Positions 1-5,261 of a stretch of 20,205 nt of DNA are shown here, one piece after another. Origin of the DNA: Bacteroidales bacterium (GTDB lineage Bacteria; Bacteroidota; Bacteroidia; Bacteroidales; JALTDM01); assembly GCA_027074135.1 (NCBI GenBank), contig JALTDM010000222.1, positions 1 to 20,205 of the forward strand. The letters are read 5' to 3'. Position 1 is the stretch's first letter. Every line of letters begins with the position of its first letter. The notes under the pieces were generated by a model. That model was given only the letters and a program-made list of their open reading frames with translations, was not told where the DNA came from and did no database searches. A program made the translations under genes and the position numbers.

Positions 1-209
1 AGACAACTTTCTGGGATGTTGATTTTGAAAAACTAGATGTAGATAAAGATAGGAACTATATAATTAGGAGATTATCTGAACGTGGAACCGGTAATGAATT
101 TTCAGCTATGCTGCAATATTATTCAAAAGAAGACATTTTGTTTGTAATTAACAATTTTCGAGGAATTCCTAAAACAACAAAGAGTTTCATTAATCTTATA
201 TTAAAATGA
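1..209 (+). CDS. DUF6922-like antitoxin partner, 3' part only
   Basis: This is the C-terminal part of an open frame (codons in phase from base 3, stop TGA at 207-209) that enters from the left edge, so its start is not visible. The visible 68 residues include FWDVDFEKLDVDKD followed by an IIRRLSERG helix and a YYSKEDI segment. I recognise this as the pattern of the small DUF6922 proteins that Bacteroidota encode directly before AbiEii nucleotidyltransferases. Its stop overlaps the next start as ATGA, so the two are probably translationally coupled, which is usual for an antitoxin made just before its toxin. The antitoxin role is inferred from this partnership. No DNA-binding motif can be judged from the fragment. 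Confidence 0.75.
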   Translation, partial: TTFWDVDFEKLDVDKDRNYIIRRLSERGTGNEFSAMLQYYSKEDILFVINNFRGIPKTTKSFINLILK

Positions 210-868
210 AAGCAGTAAGCGAAAAATTGGAATCAATTTTAAAAGACATTATGCATCTTGATTTTCTTAATAATTATTGTTTAGTAGGTGGAACAAATTT
301 AGCCATCCGTTTTAACCACAGAAAGTCGTATGATTTAGATTTGTTTATAAATCGAAATTTTGATAAAATATATAACATAAAATTAGCCGAAAAATTAAGA
401 ATGACTTATGATAAGAATATTAAAATAAACAGCATATCGGAAGTGGGTGTTTTTTGTTTTATCGATAATATAAAGGTAGATTTTGTAAATTACCCTTATA
501 AATTTTTAAAGCCAATAGAAAATATTAAAGGTTTTAGATTGGCAAGCACTCTGGATGTAGCAGCAATGAAATTAAATGCTATTGCAGGCAGAGGTTATCG
601 AAAAGACTTTTATGATATAGAAAAATTATTGGATTATCATAGTTTAGAAGAAATGCTTAATGCGTATATGAAAAAATATAATGTAGATGATTTTTTTATT
701 CCTTTAACTGCTTTAGGTTTTTTCGATGAAGCAACAGATAATGTTATATCCATAGAAAATAAATCTTGGAGATTTGTTAAAGACAAAATTTCAAAAAAAC
801 TTGAGGAATTTTCATTAAGAGGTGAAAAAAATCAATCTAAGAATCGTAATAAAGGATTGTCAATGTAA
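206..868 (+). CDS. AbiEii/AbiGii-family nucleotidyltransferase toxin
   Basis: This 220-residue protein belongs to the nucleotidyltransferase family of type IV (AbiEii-type) toxins, cytoplasmic enzymes that transfer nucleotides onto targets. Family members studied elsewhere modify tRNA and arrest growth or block phage. The motifs look intact: GG at 28-29 and DLDLF at 43-47 (the metal-binding DxD), a third acidic residue in KVDF (Asp92), and a later block with Lys122 followed by RKDFYDIEKLL (132-142). Length is at the short end for the family but nothing is missing internally. The start overlaps the upstream stop (ATGA), fixing the ATG and implying one operon with the antitoxin-like gene. The C terminus is lysine-rich and probably disordered. 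The family call is firm; the target and phage-defence role are inferred. Confidence 0.88.
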   Translation: MKAVSEKLESILKDIMHLDFLNNYCLVGGTNLAIRFNHRKSYDLDLFINRNFDKIYNIKLAEKLRMTYDKNIKINSISEVGVFCFIDNIKVDFVNYPYKFLKPIENIKGFRLASTLDVAAMKLNAIAGRGYRKDFYDIEKLLDYHSLEEMLNAYMKKYNVDDFFIPLTALGFFDEATDNVISIENKSWRFVKDKISKKLEEFSLRGEKNQSKNRNKGLSM

Positions 869-923
869 TTAATTATGAAACGACAAAAAGAATACAGTTT
901 AAAAAGTCTCACATCTTATAAGT

Positions 924-1015
924 GTTTCAATGAGAGTGGAGTTCTTTGTAATTTTGCAACATGATTTTGTTACTGCGAAACAAGATATTGACGAATTGTT
1001 TCAATGTGAGTGGAG
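924..1015 (+). repeat. Two direct copies of an 18-bp repeat, 74 bp apart
   Basis: GTTTCAATGAGAGTGGAG at 924-941 recurs as GTTTCAATGTGAGTGGAG at 998-1015, with one mismatch in 18 and the same preceding T. Beyond the core the copies diverge, although both are followed by TTTG-containing sequence. The GTTTCAAT end is the reverse complement of ATTGAAAC, a common end of type I and III CRISPR repeats. A 74-bp period would fit one repeat plus one spacer, but two copies and no cas gene do not make an array. The alternative is a duplicated promoter or operator, since a TAnnTTTG box follows each copy. Confidence 0.6.
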
Positions 1016-1026
1016 AAATAAGTTTG
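996..1026 (+). promoter_or_regulatory. Candidate sucC promoter, Bacteroidota type
   Basis: TAAGTTTG at 1019-1026 matches the -7 consensus TAnnTTTG exactly. TTG at 996-998 sits 20 bases upstream, as expected for the -33 element. Transcription would start near 1033, giving a leader of about 110 bases before sucC. The second repeat copy lies between the two boxes. A second -7-like box, TAATTTTG, lies at 949-956 without a clear -33 partner. Confidence 0.5.
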
Positions 1027-1145
1027 AATAATTTTACTTTTCTTTTTTTAAATTAATATAAACCTTCAAATCAAATTTGTTCCATAACTCCGCAACAAAA
1101 AAAAATTCTTATTAAATTAGGTGCGGAAAATAAAAACATAGTTTT

Positions 1146-2357
1146 ATGAATTTACATGAATACCAAGGTAAGTCTATTTTAAGACAATTCGGTGTATCGG
1201 TACCCGAAGGTGGTGTAGCATTTACACCTGAAGAATCTGTAGAAATTGCAAAAAAAATACAAGAAAAAACAGGCACAGATGTTTGGGCGGTTAAGGCTCA
1301 AATTCATGCCGGAGGACGCGGTAAAGGAACAATAAAAGAAACAGGCGTTCACGGTGTTATCATAGCAAAAAGTCTTGATGAAGTAAAAGAAGCTGCAAAA
1401 AATATCCTCGGTGGAACACTTGTTACCAAACAAACTGGCGAAGTTGGTAAAAAAGTAAGTAAAATATTGGTAGAACAAGGTATCTACTATCCCGGACCAT
1501 CAGATATAAAAGAATTTTATATGAGTATGCTTCTAAATAGGGAAACAGGGAGAAATATTATAATGTACTCTACAGAAGGCGGTATGGAAATTGAAAAAGT
1601 GGCAGAAGAAACACCACACCTCATTTTCAAAGAAGAAATTGACCCGAAAGTTGGAATAGTTCCTTTCCAAGCAAGAAAAATTGCTTTCAACCTTGGACTT
1701 AGCGGAAAAGCATTTAAGGAAATGACAAAATTCGTTACAGCACTCTACAATGCTTACGAAAAAAGTGATGCTTCGCTGTTTGAAATCAATCCCATAATCA
1801 AAACATCGGATGACTTGATTTTTGCAGCCGATTCAAAAGTAAAAATCGATGACAACTCACTTTTCCGCCACAAAGATTATGCGGAAATGAGAGACATTTC
1901 TGAAGAAAATCCTGCAGAAGTAGAAGCAAGCAAATATAACCTGAACTTTGTAAAACTTGACGGAAATGTAGGTTGTATGGTAAACGGTGCCGGTCTTGCA
2001 ATGGCTACAATGGATATTATAAAGTTGTACGGAGGACTACCTGCAAACTTTCTTGATGTAGGTGGCGGTGCAAATGCAGAAACGGTAGAAGCCGGTTTCA
2101 GAATAATCCTTAAAGATCCTAATGTAAAAGCAATTCTTGTTAATATCTTTGGTGGTATCGTTAGAGGAGACAGGGTTGCCACAGGTATTGTAAATGCTTA
2201 CAAAGCTCTTGGAGAAATAAATGTGCCTATAGTTGTAAGACTTCAAGGTACAAATGCTGAAGAAGGTAAAAAAATCATTGACGAATCAGGTCTTAAAATT
2301 TACTCTGCCACAACATTAGCGGAAGCCGCCGAAAAAGTTAAAGAGTTGGTAGTATAA
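1146..2357 (+). CDS. sucC: Succinyl-CoA synthetase (ADP-forming) beta subunit
   Basis: The 403-residue beta subunit of the TCA-cycle ligase interconverts succinyl-CoA and succinate with ATP or GTP formation. The N terminus MNLHEYQGK is the family signature and opens an ATP-grasp domain. FEINP lies at 212-216 and NGAGLAMATMD at 280-290. NFLDVGGGA at 301-309 and NIFGGIVR at 333-340 mark the C-terminal CoA-ligase-like domain that contacts the alpha subunit. The protein is about 15 residues longer than the E. coli enzyme, mostly around residues 108-180, and looks intact. The alpha-subunit gene sucD is not next to it; downstream is a terminator and an opposing operon. The enzyme therefore needs a SucD encoded elsewhere, as I recall for some other Bacteroidota. 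Confidence 0.97.
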   Translation: MNLHEYQGKSILRQFGVSVPEGGVAFTPEESVEIAKKIQEKTGTDVWAVKAQIHAGGRGKGTIKETGVHGVIIAKSLDEVKEAAKNILGGTLVTKQTGEVGKKVSKILVEQGIYYPGPSDIKEFYMSMLLNRETGRNIIMYSTEGGMEIEKVAEETPHLIFKEEIDPKVGIVPFQARKIAFNLGLSGKAFKEMTKFVTALYNAYEKSDASLFEINPIIKTSDDLIFAADSKVKIDDNSLFRHKDYAEMRDISEENPAEVEASKYNLNFVKLDGNVGCMVNGAGLAMATMDIIKLYGGLPANFLDVGGGANAETVEAGFRIILKDPNVKAILVNIFGGIVRGDRVATGIVNAYKALGEINVPIVVRLQGTNAEEGKKIIDESGLKIYSATTLAEAAEKVKELVV

Positions 2358-2375
2358 TCAAATAAGAAAACTCAT

Positions 2376-2407
2376 AAAAAAAGCCTCTCAAGTTTAGAGG
2401 CTTTTTT
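2376..2407. terminator. Bidirectional rho-independent terminator
   Basis: The stem GCCTCT (2383-2388) pairs with AGAGGC (2396-2401) around a 7-base loop. It is flanked by an A-run on the left and a T-run on the right that extend the pairing. It lies between the convergent sucC (+) and DUF5683 gene (-) and has a U-tract on either strand, so it can serve both. Confidence 0.9.
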
Positions 2408-2439
2408 ATTATACAAAAAATTGTTTTTCTTTATATAAA

Positions 2440-2952
2440 TCACTTTATTTTGTAGCTCAAAGTAAAAACATTTCCTTTGTCAAAAAATTTAAAACTCAAA
2501 TCATCACTAATATCAAAATCATAGAGGTTGGCATCAACACTGGCATCTACAATATTAAGCACATACCACACAGAAAGAGTCATAAAACTAAAATCACGCT
2601 GCCGTCTGTATTGGTCTTTTACATATTTTAATTGATCTGCAGGTACCTGTCCGTTAAACTCATCAACCGTATTTGGATCATTGTCTGCCACAGCCTTATA
2701 GTCTTTTTTAAATCTTTGATACTCTTTATTATTATACCATACGGCATATCCTAAATATCCCCCAACTGCATAAATTAAAGGTACTTTCCAGTATTTCTTA
2801 TTGTAAACTTGGCCTGCACCCGGCAAAATTGCCGACATTATACTGGCTTTGGTGGGAGAATGAGTAGGCTTATAAGTGGTGTCCTCCTCTTGCGAAAATA
2901 ACAAAAACGGCAAAATAAACAGTAATATAGCAACAAAAATTTTAAAGCGCAT
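2440..2952 (-). CDS. DUF5683 membrane-associated protein
   Basis: A 170-residue protein with an N-terminal hydrophobic segment (about residues 4-20) ending FSQ, like a signal peptide or anchor. It then has the conserved core SPTKASIMSAILPGAGQVYN followed by KYWK and a glycine-rich hydrophobic stretch (KVPLIYAVGGYLGYAVWY). This is the DUF5683 pattern. A further hydrophobic segment lies near residues 120-140. The family is of unknown function and, from memory, sits behind parA-parB in many Bacteroidota, which is the order here. The ATG overlaps the parB stop by one base (TAATG), so it is almost certainly translated from the par transcript. A link to the envelope or to division-coupled segregation is only suggested by this context. 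Confidence 0.88.
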   Translation of the reverse strand: MRFKIFVAILLFILPFLLFSQEEDTTYKPTHSPTKASIMSAILPGAGQVYNKKYWKVPLIYAVGGYLGYAVWYNNKEYQRFKKDYKAVADNDPNTVDEFNGQVPADQLKYVKDQYRRQRDFSFMTLSVWYVLNIVDASVDANLYDFDISDDLSFKFFDKGNVFTLSYKIK

Positions 2953-3857
2953 TATTCGGCTTTTAACATGTCAAATAATTCCATCAGTTTTATAAGGTCT
3001 TCTTCATTGCCGAATGAGATTTCCAATTTCCCTTTACCATTTTTATTTTGCTTGATTTTCACATCGTAGCCCAAAAATTTCGACAATGAATCTTGCAAAT
3101 CTTTGAAAAACTCTTCTTTATCTTTTTTGGTCTTTTTAGCTATTTGTGGCTTTTCAGCTATAACAGTTTTATCACCTTCCGCCAACTCTTTGGCAAGCCG
3201 TTCAACTTCCCTTACTGAAAGACCTTCATCAATAATCATCTTGAAAACTTCCAACTGTTTTTCGGCTTCTGATATGCTGAGTAAAGTGCGAGCATGCCCC
3301 ATTGTAATCAACTTATTCTTAACAGCAATCTGTATTTCTGCCGGCAAGTTTAACAAACGTAAATAATTTGCTATTGTAGCTCTTTTTTTACCGACTCTTT
3401 TGCTTAATTCTTCTTGTGTTAGATTGTATTCATCCAAAAGCCTGTTGTAACCGATAGCAACGGAAATGGCATCTAAATCTTCCCTCTGGATATTTTCAAC
3501 CAATGCCATTTCAAGCATTTCTTTGTCTTCGGCGGGAGGTTTTATATAAGCCGGTATTTTGGTAAGTCCTGCCAATTTTGAAGCTCTAAAACGCCTTTCT
3601 CCCGAAATAAGAATATATTTGCCCTCTTCGTCTTTGTCCCTGATTACAGTAATAGGTTGAATCACACCGAGTTCTTTTATAGACTGAGCAAGTTCCATAA
3701 GTGCTTCTTTGTCAAACTCTGTACGAGGTTGATAAGGATTAGCTTTAATATCATCGATAGGTATTTCGTTGATAAAACCGACTACCTCGTTTTCTTTTTT
3801 AGCTGCACCTTCTATCAGTGCACCCAAACCTTTTCCCAAAGCTTGCCTTTTCGTCAT
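2952..3857 (-). CDS. parB: Chromosome-partitioning protein ParB
   Basis: This 301-residue ParB/Spo0J family protein loads at parS sites near the origin and slides along DNA as a CTP-dependent clamp, working with ParA. The N-terminal segment ALGKGLGALI (6-15) is the usual ParA-contact region. NPYQPR (40-45), GERRFRAS (86-93) and ENIQRED (121-127) form the nucleotide-binding N domain. A helix-turn-helix follows (about 147-167, TQEELSKRVGKKRATIANYL). The basic C-terminal region after about 225 should include the dimerisation domain. It follows parA by 3 bases and its stop overlaps the DUF5683 start. No parS-like palindrome was found in the window. Confidence 0.96.
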   Translation of the reverse strand: MTKRQALGKGLGALIEGAAKKENEVVGFINEIPIDDIKANPYQPRTEFDKEALMELAQSIKELGVIQPITVIRDKDEEGKYILISGERRFRASKLAGLTKIPAYIKPPAEDKEMLEMALVENIQREDLDAISVAIGYNRLLDEYNLTQEELSKRVGKKRATIANYLRLLNLPAEIQIAVKNKLITMGHARTLLSISEAEKQLEVFKMIIDEGLSVREVERLAKELAEGDKTVIAEKPQIAKKTKKDKEEFFKDLQDSLSKFLGYDVKIKQNKNGKGKLEISFGNEEDLIKLMELFDMLKAE

Positions 3858-3860
3858 AAT

Positions 3861-4658
3861 CTACAATATTTTATCTTCAATTCTCATTTTTGTCATTCCA
3901 TTCTTTTGCAAAATCTCTCTAGCCAGAGACAAATAATTTTTAGAACCTTTTGAATTTATGTCGTATTCAATAATTGACTGCCCGAAACTAGGTGCTTCAG
4001 CCAATTTTACATTTCTGTGAATAACCGTATCAAACACCAAGGAATCAAAATGCGTCTTCAGTTCTTCCAATACTTGATTTGATATATTTAACCTTGAATC
4101 ATACATAGTAGGTAAAAATCCTTCAATATTTAAATCGGGATTTAATGAACCTTGTACAAGTTTTATTGTATGAAGTAATTTTCCCAGCCCTTCTAGAGCA
4201 TAATATTCGCACTGTACCGGAACAATTACCGAATCGGCGGCAGTAAGTGAATTTAATGTAATTAAGCCAAGAGACGGGGCACAGTCTATTATTATCATAT
4301 CATACTCGTCCTTGACTCCATCAATAAGCATTTTGAGTTTTTTTTCTTTACTGGGATGTTCCAAAAGTTCAATTTCAGCCCCTACCAAATCAATGCTGGC
4401 CGGAATAAGTTCCAATTTTTCAAATTTGGTTTTCAGTTTTACATCTTTCAAACTTTTATCTTCTATAAGACACTCATACAAAGAAAGTTGAATATTTTCA
4501 GGATCAAAACCGAGTCCGGAAGTTGAGTTTGCCTGTGGATCGGCATCTATCAACAATGTTTTATATTCCAAGGTTGCCAATGCGGCAGCTAAGTTTACGG
4601 AAGTTGTTGTTTTACCTACACCACCTTTTTGATTAGCTACACTTATTACTTTTCCCAT
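3861..4658 (-). CDS. parA: Chromosome-partitioning ATPase ParA/Soj
   Basis: A 265-residue ParA-type ATPase that binds DNA nonspecifically as an ATP dimer and is released by ParB, moving origins apart. The deviant Walker A motif KGGVGKTTT (11-19) has the signature lysine. DADPQANS lies near 38-45 and IIDCAPSLG marks Walker B. Length matches chromosomal Soj proteins, not the longer plasmid ParA with an N-terminal HTH. It is the first gene of parA-parB-DUF5683; a TATTTTTG box 24 bases before the ATG suggests a very short leader. Confidence 0.96.
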   Translation of the reverse strand: MGKVISVANQKGGVGKTTTSVNLAAALATLEYKTLLIDADPQANSTSGLGFDPENIQLSLYECLIEDKSLKDVKLKTKFEKLELIPASIDLVGAEIELLEHPSKEKKLKMLIDGVKDEYDMIIIDCAPSLGLITLNSLTAADSVIVPVQCEYYALEGLGKLLHTIKLVQGSLNPDLNIEGFLPTMYDSRLNISNQVLEELKTHFDSLVFDTVIHRNVKLAEAPSFGQSIIEYDINSKGSKNYLSLAREILQKNGMTKMRIEDKIL

Positions 4659-4681
4659 CTTTCCTTTTTATTTCTTTTTTG

Positions 4682-4689
4682 CAAAAATA
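4682..4689 (-). promoter_or_regulatory. Candidate parA promoter -7 box
   Basis: On the minus strand this reads TATTTTTG, an exact TAnnTTTG match, 23 bases before the parA start codon. No clear TTTG -33 partner is seen; CTG about 21 bases upstream is the nearest. Transcription would start about 17 bases before the ATG. Confidence 0.5.
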
Positions 4690-4769
4690 CAACCTTTATA
4701 TTTTTTTTGCAGACTTTATAATAACAAATTATCAACAATATACAAACACATTGATAACAAGTAATATAT

Positions 4770-4798
4770 AAAAAAAGAGGTCCGCCAAAGGACCTCTT
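4770..4798 (-). terminator. Rho-independent terminator after the 98-aa gene
   Basis: AAGAGGTCC (4775-4783) pairs with GGACCTCTT (4790-4798) in a perfect 9-bp stem with a 6-base loop. On the minus strand it is followed by a run of seven T. It lies 28 bases past the stop of the 98-aa gene and upstream of the parA promoter, so it insulates the par operon from tRNA or orphan-gene transcripts. Confidence 0.92.
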
Positions 4799-4825
4799 CT
4801 AAAGTATTTATGAAATTCAAATAAA

Positions 4826-5122
4826 TTATGCTTGCATCAATGCTTCAAAACCATACTTTACAAAATCCTCTTCACTAGAACCCATTCCTTTGAACCCCAA
4901 ATAAATAACTACATCTGACGAATACAAATCTATATCATCACCTTTGAACCAAATAAAATGGTGTTTTTTCAAAATTGATAACACCCAATGATAGTAATAA
5001 AATTCGTATTTGCTTAAATCGTTGTTTTGTATTACTTTCAATAACTGATTCTTTTTGAATCCGTTGCTATTTTTGGACATTTCCTTGTATATCGTAGTCA
5101 ATATTTCTTTGAAATTTTTCAT
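4826..5122 (-). CDS. Hypothetical 98-aa protein downstream of tRNA-Ser
   Basis: I do not recognise this family. The 98-residue product is predicted to be soluble, with no signal peptide or membrane segment. The first half is lysine-rich and helical (EILTTIYKEMSKN, KKNQLLKVIQ). An aromatic stretch follows (YEFYYYHWVL), then ILKKHHFIWFKGDDIDLYSSD, which could be a beta hairpin, and an acidic tail. The layout could suit a small winged-helix fold, but that is a guess from pattern alone. It begins 24 bases after the end of tRNA-Ser on the same strand and is followed by a strong dedicated terminator. That supports it being a real gene, perhaps cotranscribed with the tRNA. Confidence 0.65.
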   Translation of the reverse strand: MKNFKEILTTIYKEMSKNSNGFKKNQLLKVIQNNDLSKYEFYYYHWVLSILKKHHFIWFKGDDIDLYSSDVVIYLGFKGMGSSEEDFVKYGFEALMQA

Positions 5123-5146
5123 AATTCTTATTTTTTGTTAAAAAAG

Positions 5147-5233
5147 CGGTGAGGAAGGGATTCGAACCCTTGTCCCGCTTCCGCGAGAACACGCTCTCCA
5201 GGCGTGCGCCTTCGACCACTCGGCCACCTCACC
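5147..5233 (-). tRNA. tRNA-Ser (anticodon GGA)
   Basis: The minus strand folds as a class II tRNA. Acceptor arm GGTGAGG pairs with CCTCACC with a G discriminator, which is typical of serine. The anticodon stem CACGC/GCGTG encloses loop CTGGAGA, so the anticodon is GGA, reading UCC and UCU. A long variable arm (TTCTCGCGG...) and GGTTCGAATCC T arm are present. The CCA end is not encoded. A TATTTTTG box at 5247-5254 lies about 14 bases upstream of the mature 5' end. Confidence 0.95.
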
Positions 5234-5246
5234 AAAATTACTGTCG

Positions 5247-5254
5247 CAAAAATA
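5247..5254 (-). promoter_or_regulatory. Candidate promoter -7 box for tRNA-Ser
   Basis: The minus strand reads TATTTTTG, an exact TAnnTTTG match, placed so transcription would begin a few bases before the tRNA 5' end. No clear -33 element is seen; that region overlaps the end of lon. Confidence 0.45.
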
Positions 5255-5261
5255 ATAAATA

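Larger units (their letters stand above)
869..1145. other. Intergenic spacer between toxin and sucC
   Basis: This 277-bp AT-rich stretch has no convincing gene. A 29-codon frame from 876 and a 31-codon frame from 961 exist but have no family resemblance or coding signal. It contains two copies of an 18-bp repeat (924-941 and 998-1015), two TAnnTTTG boxes (949-956 and 1019-1026), and a 6-bp inverted repeat, TCCGCA at 1089-1094 and TGCGGA at 1122-1127, just before sucC. No terminator was seen behind the toxin gene. Confidence 0.7.

Noticed and set aside
876..965. Short frame (29 codons) after the toxin gene, and a second from 961
   Set aside because: Both span the repeat copies, are not in a common phase with the 74-bp period, and show no coding pattern; treated as noncoding.
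924..1015. Calling the two repeats a CRISPR array
   Set aside because: Only two copies, conserved over only 18 bases, and no cas gene in the window; kept as a repeat with an open explanation.
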